Assembly: GCF_947495325.1 (NCBI RefSeq)
Contig: NZ_CANLYK010000004.1
Location: 62,001-126,000 of the forward strand
Direction of reading: 5' to 3'
Source of the DNA: an uncultured Allomuricauda sp.
Lineage (GTDB): Bacteria > Bacteroidota > Bacteroidia > Flavobacteriales > Flavobacteriaceae
Length of the DNA stretch: 64,000 nucleotides
In this document: positions 35,784 to 44,876 of the stretch, in pieces
Numbering within the stretch: position 1 is the stretch's first letter
How the letters are laid out: the number at the start of each line of letters is the position of its first letter
Made by a program: the position numbers and the translations under genes
Notes under the pieces: model-generated
What the model saw: the letters and a program-made list of their open reading frames with translations, nothing else
What the model was told of the DNA's origin: nothing
The model's database searches: none

Positions 35784-37004
35784 ATGATTATAAATATTCC
35801 CGAAAACTCCGATTTCTCAATCCATAATATTCCATTTGGGATTTTTTCAACAGCAGATAGAAGCCCTAGAGCTGGCGTTGCCATTGGAGAACATATTTTG
35901 GATTTAGCTGCTGTTGCAGAATTAGACGTTTTTGATTTTAATACTGCAGTTCTTGAAAAAGATACGCTCAATGATTTTATCTCCTTAGGAAAATCAATTA
36001 CCAAAAGGGTAAGAACTAATATTCAGCATTGGTTACAACAGGAAGATTCAGCTTTGGCAGACAAACCTGAGCTTTTTGTCTTACAATCTGAAGCAAGCAT
36101 GCACATGCCCGTCTCCATTGGGGACTATACGGATTTTTATTCCAGTATAGAACACGCCACCAATGTAGGGACCATGTTCCGCGACCCAAAAAATGCCCTA
36201 ATGCCCAATTGGAAACATATTCCGGTGGGCTATCACGGTAGGGCCTCATCCATAATTGTAAGTGGGGAGTCCATCCATAGGCCTAAGGGACAGGTTTTAC
36301 CAAAAGATGCTACAACTCCTGTCTTTCAAGCTTCAGCACGTTTGGATTTTGAGTTGGAAATGGGCTTTATCACTGGGAAAAGCACAGCTGTAGGAGAATC
36401 TATTTCAACCCAAGATGCTGAGGATTACATTTTTGGTATGGTGTTGCTAAATGATTGGTCTGCACGTGACATTCAAAAATGGGAGTATGTTCCACTGGGC
36501 CCTTTTTTGGCGAAGAATTTTGCCTCACATATTTCACCTTGGATAGTGACTTTGGAAGCTTTGGAGCCTTTTAGAGTATCGGGTCCTGATCAAGAGCCAA
36601 AAGTGCTTCCCTATTTAGAATATGAAGGAGTTAAAAACTACGATATTAAGCTCGAGGTTGGAATCTCTCCCGATGGTAGTGAAGAGGAGACCGTTTGCAA
36701 TTCCAATTTTAAATATATGTATTGGAACATGGCACAGCAATTGGCTCACCATACGGTAAATGGCTGCAATATTAATGTAGGGGATCTTTATGGTTCAGGC
36801 ACCATTTCTGGAAAGGATGAAAATTCTTATGGCTCTATGTTAGAACTAGCCTGGATGGGCACTAAACCCATCAAAATGAAAGACGGGTCAGAACGAAAGT
36901 TTATAAATGATGGCGATACCGTAATTATGAGAGGGTCTGCCGAAAAAGATGGTATTAAGGTTGGTTTTGGAGAAGTTTCCGCAAAGGTGCTTCCAGCAAA
37001 ATAG
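35784..37004 (+). CDS. fahA: Fumarylacetoacetase
   Basis: FahA hydrolyses fumarylacetoacetate to fumarate and acetoacetate, the last step of the pathway. The 406-residue product has the N-terminal SH3-like domain (IHNIPFGIFSTADRSPRAGVA) and the C-terminal FAH fold. The metal and catalytic residues are all present: Asp117 and His124 in TDFYSSIEHATNVGTMFR, Glu190 and Glu192 in DFELEMGFITG, Asp224, Arg228, Gln231 in NDWSARDIQKWE and Lys244 in FLAKNF. It follows hmgA across a 96-base gap filled by the inverted repeat and is 33 bases before the flavin-reductase gene. Confidence 0.97.
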   Translation: MIINIPENSDFSIHNIPFGIFSTADRSPRAGVAIGEHILDLAAVAELDVFDFNTAVLEKDTLNDFISLGKSITKRVRTNIQHWLQQEDSALADKPELFVLQSEASMHMPVSIGDYTDFYSSIEHATNVGTMFRDPKNALMPNWKHIPVGYHGRASSIIVSGESIHRPKGQVLPKDATTPVFQASARLDFELEMGFITGKSTAVGESISTQDAEDYIFGMVLLNDWSARDIQKWEYVPLGPFLAKNFASHISPWIVTLEALEPFRVSGPDQEPKVLPYLEYEGVKNYDIKLEVGISPDGSEEETVCNSNFKYMYWNMAQQLAHHTVNGCNINVGDLYGSGTISGKDENSYGSMLELAWMGTKPIKMKDGSERKFINDGDTVIMRGSAEKDGIKVGFGEVSAKVLPAK

Positions 37005-37037
37005 ATCATTATCTTAGCGCAAACTAAAGAAACGGAA

Positions 37038-37952
37038 ATGTCCACCATAAAAACTATAGACCCAACTTCTATTCCTCAACCAGAGCTGCATGCTTATTTA
37101 CTTTCGGCAGTCGCTCCCAGGCCCATTTGCTTTGCAAGTACAATTGACAAAGCGGGAAATGTGAATTTAAGTCCTTTTAGTTTTTTTAATGTATTTAGTT
37201 CCAACCCTCCAATAATGATATTCTCTCCATCAAGAAGCGGACGGGACAACTCCCTAAAACATTCACATCAGAATATAAAAGAAGTGCCCGAGGTGGTCAT
37301 TAATATTGTAGACTATCCCATAGTGGAGCAAATGTCCCTGTCCAGTACAGCTTATGAAAAGGGTGTGAATGAATTCATTAAATCTGGATTAACAGAAGTT
37401 GCCAGTGAAAAAGTAAGGCCACCCCGTGTTGCAGAAGCTCCGGTTTCTTTTGAATGCAAAGTTGAACAGGTTATTGAACTTGCGGATACTCCCGGGGCAG
37501 GAAACCTAATCTTGGCCAAGGTTGAACTTATCCATATCAACGAAAAATTCATAGATGAACAGGGAAAGTTAGACCCCTTAAAATTGGATCTAGTGGGTAG
37601 AATGGGTGGAAGCTGGTATACAAGAGCTAGTGGAAATTCCCTCTTTGAAATTCCCAAACCAATTCGCAATAAAGGCATTGGAGTAGATCAGCTTCCGGAA
37701 GGCATTAGAAATAGTACCGTTTTGACAGGAAACAACTTAGGCCGACTGGGAAATTTGGAGAAACTACCCACGCCAGAGGAGGTAGAAAAGATTGGTTTGG
37801 ATGATGAGATTCAAATGCTATCTAAAAAATTGGATGGAAATACAGAAAAATTAAAAAAAGAATTGCACTGGTTATCTCAACAAATGCTGAAAGACAACGA
37901 TACAGAAAAAGCATTAAAGGTGCTACTGTATGCTGAAAAATTAGGCGAATGA
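37038..37952 (+). CDS. Flavin reductase-like (FMN-binding split barrel) protein
   Basis: The 304-residue product has an FMN-binding split barrel of the flavin-reductase-like family in its first 200 residues: SAVAPRPICFASTIDKAGNV, NLSPFSFFNVFSSNPPIMIF and VINIVDYPIVEQM. A helical, Lys/Glu-rich C-terminal tail of about 90 residues follows. It overlaps the aminotransferase gene by 4 bases (ATGA), so the two are translationally coupled. No step of the homogentisate pathway needs a flavin reductase, so it may supply reduced flavin to an enzyme elsewhere or act on a pathway side product; the role is unknown. Its place inside the cluster suggests a link to aromatic catabolism. Confidence 0.85.
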   Translation: MSTIKTIDPTSIPQPELHAYLLSAVAPRPICFASTIDKAGNVNLSPFSFFNVFSSNPPIMIFSPSRSGRDNSLKHSHQNIKEVPEVVINIVDYPIVEQMSLSSTAYEKGVNEFIKSGLTEVASEKVRPPRVAEAPVSFECKVEQVIELADTPGAGNLILAKVELIHINEKFIDEQGKLDPLKLDLVGRMGGSWYTRASGNSLFEIPKPIRNKGIGVDQLPEGIRNSTVLTGNNLGRLGNLEKLPTPEEVEKIGLDDEIQMLSKKLDGNTEKLKKELHWLSQQMLKDNDTEKALKVLLYAEKLGE

Positions 37953-39052
37953 ACCACGAAATAGAGTCTATTTTCAAATCCTATTTAGAGCCAAGAGAGG
38001 TATATACTGGAGGCAAGAACATACCTGCCTCAAACAAGAAGATATATAAACTATCCTCAAACGAAAACCCGCTAGGAGCTTCCCCAAAAGCCATTGCTGC
38101 AATAAAGGCAGCGGCTGAACAGGTAACGGTTTATCCTGACCAAACAGATATTCGCTTAAGGGAAGCCTTGGTAACGGATTTTACTGGTCAGTTGGCAGCA
38201 GACCAATTTATTTGTGCCAATGGAGGTTCTGAAATTATCGATATGCTTTTACGGGCATTTATACATGAAGGGGATGAAGTCATCTACTCCAATCCTTCCT
38301 TTTTGCCTTACTCCGTATTTTCAAGATGGTATGGCGCAACTCCAATAGATATTCCATTGTTGAAACCAAATTACGATTTAGATGTGGAGGGGATTTTAAA
38401 TGCCATCACAGATAAAACAAAGGTTATTTTTTTAACCAGTCCCAACAATCCAACTGGCACCTATATTCCAAAGGATGTGTTGGAAGGTTTTCTGAATCGA
38501 ATTCCAAAAAATATAGTAATTGTTTTTGATGAAGTGTATCGGCATTTTGCCGATGCTGAAGATTATGTTACCGCATTACCCTATGTGAAAACCGGTCATA
38601 ATATAATCGCAATAAATAGCTTTTCAAAAACGTATGGATTGGCAGGACAACGCATTGGGTATTGCTATACGACCGCAACAATTGCAAATTACCTCAGACA
38701 AATACACAAGCCATTTTTATTACCAATTACTTCCATTGAGGCTGCCATCGGCGCATTAAATGATGAGTTGTTTGTTGAAAAAACGGTGAAAACGATTCAT
38801 GCTGGCAGAAAATACCTAATGCATGAGTTTGAAAAAATGGGAATTATGTATTGGCCTACGCAGGGAAACTTTTTTATTATAGACCCACCCATTCCTGAAT
38901 TTGATTTTACAGATAGACTTATGGAAGATGGGGTTATGGTTAGACCTGTTTCACAATTTGGTGCCCTGGGAAAAGTACGGATTACTATTGGTGACCAAGA
39001 ATCCAATGAAGCATTGGTAGATGCGCTTAAAAAAATAAAACCCCGCACCTAA
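37949..39052 (+). CDS. PLP-dependent aminotransferase, HisC-like, probably aromatic amino acid aminotransferase
   Basis: The 367-residue product is a fold-type I aminotransferase close to histidinol-phosphate aminotransferases: SSNENPLGASPKA near the start, FLTSPNNPTGTYIP, IVFDEVYRHFAD with the PLP-binding Asp, and SFSKTYGLAGQRIGY with the Schiff-base Lys at 227. HisC-like enzymes often take tyrosine or phenylalanine. As the last gene of a run that degrades 4-hydroxyphenylpyruvate, it most likely makes that compound from tyrosine rather than serving histidine synthesis; no other his gene is nearby. Substrate assignment is by context only. Confidence 0.85.
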   Translation: MNHEIESIFKSYLEPREVYTGGKNIPASNKKIYKLSSNENPLGASPKAIAAIKAAAEQVTVYPDQTDIRLREALVTDFTGQLAADQFICANGGSEIIDMLLRAFIHEGDEVIYSNPSFLPYSVFSRWYGATPIDIPLLKPNYDLDVEGILNAITDKTKVIFLTSPNNPTGTYIPKDVLEGFLNRIPKNIVIVFDEVYRHFADAEDYVTALPYVKTGHNIIAINSFSKTYGLAGQRIGYCYTTATIANYLRQIHKPFLLPITSIEAAIGALNDELFVEKTVKTIHAGRKYLMHEFEKMGIMYWPTQGNFFIIDPPIPEFDFTDRLMEDGVMVRPVSQFGALGKVRITIGDQESNEALVDALKKIKPRT

Positions 39053-39069
39053 ATTAAGATGCAGGGTTT
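39038..39069 (+). terminator. Imperfect hairpin after the aminotransferase gene
   Basis: AAACCCCGCA (39038-39047) can pair with TGCAGGGTTT (39060-39069) with one C/A mismatch. It overlaps the end of the aminotransferase gene and lies between convergent genes, so it may terminate the tyrosine operon; the U run is poor. Confidence 0.45.
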
Positions 39070-39090
39070 GATTTATGCTGTTGTACTTAT

Positions 39091-39597
39091 TTATTGTTTG
39101 GTAAAAACGGCGTCAGCACCATCATAGTTATTTTCATCTATATCCTCACCAGCAATAATCAAAGTATTTTCGTCTTCTAAAGTGATCGTTATGGTCTCCT
39201 CTTCCATATCTTCATTAACGAAAGTCAATTGATCTCCATCCAAAGACCATATAGTAGTTTCCGTGTCACTTTCCTCCGGACAATCAACCGTTAACCCACC
39301 AATACCAACATTTATATTGCTGGCAATATAATTCGTTTTGTTTTCCGAAGTCGCCGTATTGTCCGCATTAAATGTAAATGATGCTATATCACAGTCCAAT
39401 GCATTAAACGCATCCAAAGCTTCCTTGGCAAAGTTCAGATTACTATTATTTGTACTACTATCAATCCTAAGGTCAGTTAAAACCCATGTGCCAATAATGC
39501 CATTAGATTCAGGTGAATTATCAGAGCTTTCACTATCAGAAGAACAGGAAAATAGTAAAAAAGCGGTTGAAAAAAGTAATGCTATATTCTTTTTCAT
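39091..39597 (-). CDS. Lipocalin-like acidic lipoprotein
   Basis: The 168-residue product is a lipoprotein (KNIALLFSTAFLLFSC, Cys at residue 18) with a Ser/Asp-rich linker and a small beta-rich domain: GIIGTWVLTDLRID, SFTFNADNTATSENK, TTIWSLDGDQLTFVNED and TITLEDENTLIIAGED. The G-x-W start and the strand pattern match the lipocalin-like proteins common in flavobacterial envelopes. The domain is strongly acidic. It is transcribed alone, convergent with the tyrosine cluster. Ligand unknown. Confidence 0.78.
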   Translation of the reverse strand: MKKNIALLFSTAFLLFSCSSDSESSDNSPESNGIIGTWVLTDLRIDSSTNNSNLNFAKEALDAFNALDCDIASFTFNADNTATSENKTNYIASNINVGIGGLTVDCPEESDTETTIWSLDGDQLTFVNEDMEEETITITLEDENTLIIAGEDIDENNYDGADAVFTKQ

Positions 39598-39673
39598 GGT
39601 TTTAGTTTGAGGGTTTTTATTACGGGATAACGCAAAAAATCATCAAATAGTACCAAAAAAAGCGGATTATACT

Positions 39674-42325
39674 CTAAAAGACAAAGCGATAGGTAGCCTT
39701 GAGCAGAAAAATATTCTGTGGCTTTTGGCCAAATATATTATCACCTAAACTTGCAAACAATCCTTCAGATGGATCGCCATCGCGTGATACGTCTTGAGAC
39801 CAGACCAAGAAAATCTCAGACCCTGGAATGTATTCCCAGCGGACAACCAAATTGGAACGGAACTGTACAAATGAAAAATCAGGATTACCAAAGTTAAAAT
39901 CCTCGGTTCCATTTAAATCCTCGTCAACCGAGTATGTATCATCCACAAAAGAAATCTGAGTATTATCATACGAAGTAAACCTATCTTCAAAGCGTTTTTC
40001 CAGAGCGGCGGAAACATATTTAAAGTTGGAATATCTGCCTCTTGAAATAAATGGTTGCCCCCAATACTGAATAGTCAAGTTTGGGTTTATTGTGTAATTC
40101 AATCGGAAAGACATGCTCAAAGTTCGCTGCTGAATATGACCATTTAAGTATCTTGGCGTACCATTTACATCATCAAAATTGTCTATAAACTGTAACTTAT
40201 CATTATTGATATTGAATGAAGGAAAGGCTGAAATTCGAAGAGCATCAAAAGGTTGGTACGTGGCTCCCGCTTCTATATAATATGTACGATAGGAATTATC
40301 AACTGCTTTTTCGCCTCTGTGAAACATACTAAATCGTATTTTTTTCCTGCTATCGGTGCTTATACTGTTCCAAAAACTCACTTCAGGAGATTGTCGTAAT
40401 CTTGGGCCACCTCTCAATGCAAAGTTTGAATATTGAATTGGGGCGTAGTTAAATCCAAAGTTAGAAAACCAATTGTTTTTCCAATTCTGCCAGCTATTGG
40501 TGTTAAAACGAAGACTGTTGTGGTTACCTCCAAAATCCCATGCACTCCAATGGTTATAGTTAATGCCAACTCTCCTGAATGTACTATCCGGTTTCAGGGT
40601 TTGATACCCTATCCAAGTATAGTGGCGAATATCATCTGCCTGGCGTTGAAAACCAATGTCATTCAATTCCAATTCTGGGGAGCGCCAGGCACCTCCAGAC
40701 TCAAACTTCCAATGGCCATTGCCTATTTTTCCAATTTGTATATTCCCTCCCGTACCGGATAAGGATGTTTTGGTAGTATCCAATTCAACATGACCTGCAT
40801 CCACACGTTGAAATAGATGGGTAATGGTTTCTTGGGTATTGGTTATGGCCTCTTCACTTCCTTTTACATGACTAAAAGTAACATTGCCTTCCACATACCA
40901 ATCCCTATTGTTCCATTGATGTTTAAAGTCCACTGCGCCCGTGTATGCGGATTCATGTAAAAAATCCAATTGTTCGGTTAAATTATCCCTATTTGTAGCG
41001 GTAAAAATTCCGCCGATATAGGAATTACGTTCATTAAAATCTTTTTGAAGCCTTCCAACAAAATAATTGGTCAACGGCTCTACCATTTCTTTTCTCCGAT
41101 TACCCTCATCATCAATAATGGATGCGTAGCGCTTTGCGGTAACACTTTCAAGAACTCCTATCGCCCATCCGTCTTTGGTTTTACCACTAAATTTTGCGGC
41201 TCCAATTATTGGAGTATTATTCGGTTGATCTACAAATTCCTGATCCGAAGTATTAGGAGAACCTTGTGGGCTTCTTCCAATCCGTCTAGAATAAAATACA
41301 TTGTCAAAACCAAAGGTGTTTCCCGCTTCAGATTCGGAAAGATTAAAGTCAAATATATTCTTGTTCTCTACAAAAAAAGGTCGCTGTTCTCGGAAAAAAA
41401 TTTGAAAACCATCCAAAGCTATGGCTGATGGGTCAGCCTCAACTTGTCCAAAATCTGGATTGACCGTCAAATCCAGAGTTAAATCATTGGTAATACCAAT
41501 TTTTGCATCCAATCCAACGGTAATATCACTATCACTTCCATCTCTAAAAGGATTTCCATCTTCTGCTTCATAAGTTTCACTGCTGGCAACCGTATATGGT
41601 TGTATTTCCAATTGTTTTTGGGGCTCTATATTCTTTAATCCATGTAGTTCACCAAACTCACTTACCCATCCTGGTTGGTCAATAGGTTTTCTTTGCCATA
41701 AAGACCGTTCCTCTGCCCTAAAAAATCTTCGGGTAGATTGTAGCCCCCAAACCTGATTTTCAGAATCGCCAAATTTTAACTGGCTTAGTGGTATTTTCAG
41801 TTCAGCTGTCCAACCCTCATCATCAATCTTGGTTTTTGTATACCAAATTGGGTTCCAACTACTATCCCAGTTATTTCCATTATTGGATACAAATTCATCT
41901 CCTTTTACCCCAGCTACTGTAACAGTAAAAGAAAATGCTGTGCGCTTGTCATGATAACTATCAATATTGAATTCTACCCAATCGCCTTCAAATCCATCCC
42001 TTCTTGATAATCTTTTTACAATTTTATCAGGCTCTGCATCATAACATCTTACACCTATATAAAGATTCTTACTATCATACACTATTTTAAATTTTGTTTG
42101 ATAGCTGGGAGGAGTATTTTCATCAGGTCGGGATTCAATGTAATCTCCCCCCCAATCCACAAGATTCCATGCAAGGTCATCCAACAATCCATCTATGGTT
42201 GGGGGTGTTTCTAAATCAATGGACTTGGTTTCATATATTTTTTTTGGAACAACGGTTGTTGAATCTTGGGCAGTTGAATAAAAAGAAATGGATACTAAGG
42301 TGAAGAAAATGATTAGGTTTTTCAC
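39674..42325 (-). CDS. DUF5916 outer-membrane-associated protein with N-terminal CBM9-like domain
   Basis: The 883-residue product has a signal peptide (ending YSTAQ), a CBM9-like beta-sandwich at about 35-220 (IDGLLDDLAWN, LYIGVRCYDAEPDKIVKRL, WTAELKIPLSQLKFG), and a large C-terminal domain of the DUF5916 type rich in alternating aromatic strands and ending RFVF, which looks like an outer-membrane barrel. The junction PDFGQVEADPSAIALDGF and FFREQRPFFVENKNIF is characteristic of DUF5916. Family function is unknown. It is a lone gene; the terminal phenylalanine is the usual barrel-assembly signal. Confidence 0.85.
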   Translation of the reverse strand: MKNLIIFFTLVSISFYSTAQDSTTVVPKKIYETKSIDLETPPTIDGLLDDLAWNLVDWGGDYIESRPDENTPPSYQTKFKIVYDSKNLYIGVRCYDAEPDKIVKRLSRRDGFEGDWVEFNIDSYHDKRTAFSFTVTVAGVKGDEFVSNNGNNWDSSWNPIWYTKTKIDDEGWTAELKIPLSQLKFGDSENQVWGLQSTRRFFRAEERSLWQRKPIDQPGWVSEFGELHGLKNIEPQKQLEIQPYTVASSETYEAEDGNPFRDGSDSDITVGLDAKIGITNDLTLDLTVNPDFGQVEADPSAIALDGFQIFFREQRPFFVENKNIFDFNLSESEAGNTFGFDNVFYSRRIGRSPQGSPNTSDQEFVDQPNNTPIIGAAKFSGKTKDGWAIGVLESVTAKRYASIIDDEGNRRKEMVEPLTNYFVGRLQKDFNERNSYIGGIFTATNRDNLTEQLDFLHESAYTGAVDFKHQWNNRDWYVEGNVTFSHVKGSEEAITNTQETITHLFQRVDAGHVELDTTKTSLSGTGGNIQIGKIGNGHWKFESGGAWRSPELELNDIGFQRQADDIRHYTWIGYQTLKPDSTFRRVGINYNHWSAWDFGGNHNSLRFNTNSWQNWKNNWFSNFGFNYAPIQYSNFALRGGPRLRQSPEVSFWNSISTDSRKKIRFSMFHRGEKAVDNSYRTYYIEAGATYQPFDALRISAFPSFNINNDKLQFIDNFDDVNGTPRYLNGHIQQRTLSMSFRLNYTINPNLTIQYWGQPFISRGRYSNFKYVSAALEKRFEDRFTSYDNTQISFVDDTYSVDEDLNGTEDFNFGNPDFSFVQFRSNLVVRWEYIPGSEIFLVWSQDVSRDGDPSEGLFASLGDNIFGQKPQNIFLLKATYRFVF

Positions 42326-42497
42326 TTGTTTCGTTTTTTGATTTGATTAGCCACATTAAAGACCTTCTAAAAATGGAATAGTTACAGTTAGGTGAGCTTT
42401 TTTATTAAATTATCCACAAAAAAACCATGGTACACCCTTGCATTTTTTAGTGAAATAGTAGCTCTGTGAAAAAGTAAAAAATATTCCCAATCAACCA

Positions 42498-42528
42498 TTT
42501 GTAATTCAATCTAATAATCGTACATTTG
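42498..42528 (+). promoter_or_regulatory. Promoter of rplM-rpsI
   Basis: TTTG (42498-42501), 19 bases, TACATTTG (42521-42528): a full match to the Bacteroidota sigma-A consensus. Transcription would start near 42532. Confidence 0.8.
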
Positions 42529-42531
42529 CAG

Positions 42532-42544
42532 CCCGTTTATCGGG
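42532..42544 (+). promoter_or_regulatory. Small hairpin at the 5' end of the rplM leader
   Basis: CCCG-TTTAT-CGGG forms a 4-bp GC stem at the very start of the predicted transcript, in a leader of about 43 bases. It could belong to an L13 autoregulatory leader, as L13 leaders have been proposed in Bacteroidia; on sequence alone this is tentative. Confidence 0.35.
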
Positions 42545-42574
42545 ATAGATTTATAATTCAATAACATTCTAGAA

Positions 42575-43030
42575 GTGGATACATTAAGTTACAAGACTAT
42601 TTCTGCCAATAAAGCAACCGTTGACAAGCAATGGCTGTTGGTTGATGCTGAGGGAGAAACATTAGGAAGATTGTCTTCAAAAGTAGCCAAATTACTAAGA
42701 GGAAAATACAAGACCAATTTTACCCCTCATGTAGATTGCGGAGATAATGTAGTTATTATCAATGCGGAAAAAATCAAGTTGAGTGGAAACAAATGGGATG
42801 ATAAAACCTATTTAAGGTATACGGGCTATCCGGGTGGACAACGTTCAACTACCGCTAAGGAATTGTTGGATAAACATCCTGAACGAATTATTGAAAAATC
42901 CGTTAAGGGAATGCTTCCAAAAAACAAATTAGGTGCTGAGTTGTTCAGAAACCTTAAAGTATATGTTGGGTCAGAGCATGATCAAGAGGCACAAAAACCG
43001 AAAGCAATAAACTTAAACGACTACAAATAA
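42575..43030 (+). CDS. rplM: Ribosomal protein L13 (uL13)
   Basis: L13 is an early-assembly protein of the 50S subunit. The 151-residue product is of normal length and shows [40 protein letters not shown] and [14 protein letters not shown], all diagnostic. The start is a GTG at 42575; no suitable ATG precedes the conserved N-terminus. The stop codon overlaps the ATG of rpsI by one base (TAATG), the usual coupling of this pair. Confidence 0.98.
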   Translation: MDTLSYKTISANKATVDKQWLLVDAEGETLGRLSSKVAKLLRGKYKTNFTPHVDCGDNVVIINAEKIKLSGNKWDDKTYLRYTGYPGGQRSTTAKELLDKHPERIIEKSVKGMLPKNKLGAELFRNLKVYVGSEHDQEAQKPKAINLNDYK

Positions 43031-43416
43031 TGGAAGTGGTTCATAAGATTGGTAGAAGAAAAACTGCTGTTGCAAGAGTATATGTTTCAGAAGGAAAAGG
43101 AAACATAACTGTAAACAAAAGAGATTTAAAAGACTACTTTACTACAGCTACATTACAATATAAGGTAAAGCAACCTTTTGCATTAACTGAAAATGAAGAC
43201 AGCTACGATGTAAAGGTAAATGTATATGGTGGTGGAATAACTGGCCAAGCTGAGGCGGTTCGTTTAGCATTGTCAAGAGCATTGTGCGAAATAAATGAAG
43301 AGCATAGAATAGTCCTTAAGCCTGAAGGCTTATTGACAAGAGACCCAAGGATGGTGGAACGGAAGAAATTCGGTCAGAAAAAAGCCCGTAAGAAATTCCA
43401 GTTCTCTAAACGTTAA
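43030..43416 (+). CDS. rpsI: Ribosomal protein S9 (uS9)
   Basis: S9 sits in the head of the 30S subunit with its basic tail reaching the P-site tRNA. The 128-residue product starts HKIGRRKTAVARVYVSEGKG, has GGGITGQAEAVRLALSRAL, and ends with the invariant KKARKKFQFSKR. Second gene of rplM-rpsI, coupled by a one-base stop/start overlap. A palindromic terminator-like structure follows 43 bases past its stop. Confidence 0.98.
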   Translation: MEVVHKIGRRKTAVARVYVSEGKGNITVNKRDLKDYFTTATLQYKVKQPFALTENEDSYDVKVNVYGGGITGQAEAVRLALSRALCEINEEHRIVLKPEGLLTRDPRMVERKKFGQKKARKKFQFSKR

Positions 43417-43458
43417 TATTTTTGGTGCTGATGCACCTCATTATATAAGTTCATTGAA

Positions 43459-43480
43459 AACCCTGAAATATTTCAGGGTT
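43459..43480 (+). terminator. Palindromic terminator between rpsI and rpsB
   Basis: AACCCTGAAAT and ATTTCAGGGTT form a perfect 22-base palindrome followed by AAATTTTTAA. The hairpin would lose a few central pairs to make a loop but keeps the GC part of the stem. It probably ends the rplM-rpsI transcript and leaves rpsB with its own promoter in 43481-43628, which I could not identify. Confidence 0.6.
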
Positions 43481-43628
43481 AAATTTTTAACCAAGTTGTC
43501 GTTGTTCCAAAGAGCAAAAAAAATCGACTTTTTGGAATTTAGTTTAGCATCTAAATGAATGGGGCGAACAAATTTTGTGACCACCCACTCATTGGCTAAT
43601 ACAACGGAACGTAAACTAATTACAAAAG

Positions 43629-44795
43629 ATGGCAAGTAAAATTGAAGTTAAAGACTTACTACAAGCAGGTGTGCATTTTGGACACCTAACAAGAAAATGG
43701 AATCCTAATATGTCTCCCTATATCTATATGGAGCGTAACGGAATCCACGTTATCAATCTCTACAAAACAGTGGCAAAAATTGAGGAAGCCAATCAGGCCC
43801 TTAAAAAAATTGCCGCATCCGGAAGAAAAATTCTTTTTGTAGCCACAAAAAAGCAAGCAAAGGATATTGTTGCTGAGAAAGTATCCAATGTAAACATGCC
43901 CTATATTACCGAAAGGTGGCCAGGTGGTATGTTGACCAACTTTGTTACCATTCGTAAAGCTGTTAAGAAAATGGCAGCTATTGATCGAATGAAAAAGGAT
44001 GGTACATTTAAAACGCTTTCCAAAAAAGAAAGACTTCAAGTTGATCGTTTGAGAGCAAAATTGGAAAAAAACTTAGGGTCTATTTCAGAAATGACACGAT
44101 TACCCGGTGCTATTTTTATAGTAGACACCATGCGTGAACACATTGCGGTAAAAGAAGCTCAAAAATTGAACATTCCTATTTTCGCAATAGTTGACACCAA
44201 TTCTGACCCAAGACCTATCGATTATGTTATTCCAGCAAATGATGATGCAGGAAAATCCATCGAAGCAATAATGACCCAGGTTACCAATGCTGTTGCCGAA
44301 GGTTTGGCAGAACGTAAAAGTGACAAGCAAGAAGAAAAGCCAGTGGCAGCCAAAGAGGCTCCGGAGGCCAAAACTGAAGCTCCAAAAGAAGCAAAGAAAG
44401 AAGTAGTAGCTGAAGAAGAGGCTCCAGTGACTGAAGTAGCTGAACCTGTTGCAGAAAAAGTAGAGGAGGTCGTTGCCGAAGTTGAAGTTAAGGAAGAAGT
44501 TAAAGCAGAGGAGAAAAAACCGAAGAAAGCGGAAAAGTCCAAAGCCGATGACCTTACCAAAATTGAAGGTGCCGGACCAAAAGCAGCTGAGGCTTTAGTA
44601 AACAGCGGTATAGATACTTTTGCGAAACTTGCAAAAGCTGACCCTGAAAAAATCAAGGAAATCTTGACTGAAGCTAGTTCAAGAATGGCTCATTTAGATC
44701 CAACATCTTGGCCAAAACAGGCAAAAATGGCTGCTGATGGAAAATGGGACGAATTAAAAGAATGGCAAGACAACGCCAAAGGCGGTGTTGAATAG
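43629..44795 (+). CDS. rpsB: Ribosomal protein S2 (uS2) with long C-terminal extension and helix-hairpin-helix module
   Basis: S2 binds the 30S subunit at the platform near S1. Residues 1-230 are a normal S2: LLQAGVHFGHLTRKWNP, ERWPGGMLTNFVTIRK, LPGAIFIVDTMREHIAV and IFAIVDTNSDP. The product is 388 residues rather than about 250. Residues 235-305 are an Ala/Glu/Lys/Val-rich linker, and residues 308-388 form a helix-hairpin-helix module (DDLTKIEGAGPKAAEALVNS) that ends WPKQAKMAADGKW. The same module ends ActC in this window. The extension would lie on the solvent side of the 30S subunit. First gene of rpsB-tsf. Confidence 0.97.
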   Translation: MASKIEVKDLLQAGVHFGHLTRKWNPNMSPYIYMERNGIHVINLYKTVAKIEEANQALKKIAASGRKILFVATKKQAKDIVAEKVSNVNMPYITERWPGGMLTNFVTIRKAVKKMAAIDRMKKDGTFKTLSKKERLQVDRLRAKLEKNLGSISEMTRLPGAIFIVDTMREHIAVKEAQKLNIPIFAIVDTNSDPRPIDYVIPANDDAGKSIEAIMTQVTNAVAEGLAERKSDKQEEKPVAAKEAPEAKTEAPKEAKKEVVAEEEAPVTEVAEPVAEKVEEVVAEVEVKEEVKAEEKKPKKAEKSKADDLTKIEGAGPKAAEALVNSGIDTFAKLAKADPEKIKEILTEASSRMAHLDPTSWPKQAKMAADGKWDELKEWQDNAKGGVE

Positions 44796-44825
44796 CATAA
44801 AACTAATTTAACATTGACCTAAAAC

Positions 44826-44846
44826 AAAACACCTAATCCGTGTTTT
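44826..44846 (+). terminator. Weak intercistronic hairpin between rpsB and tsf
   Basis: AAAACAC and GTGTTTT pair in a 7-bp stem with a 7-base loop, in the 81-base rpsB-tsf gap. It could reduce read-through or mark an RNA processing site; it is too weak to be called a full terminator. Confidence 0.3.
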
Positions 44847-44876
44847 ACTTTATATAAATTTTTAAATAGAGAAAAA

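Noticed and set aside
37949-39052. Histidine biosynthesis HisC
   Set aside because: The fold is HisC-like, but the gene is the last one of a tyrosine-degradation run with a 4-base overlap to its neighbour and no other his genes are present.
43417-43628. A riboswitch or S2-binding leader before rpsB
   Set aside because: The only structure is the palindrome at 43459-43480, which is better read as the rpsI terminator; no further conserved-looking fold was seen.
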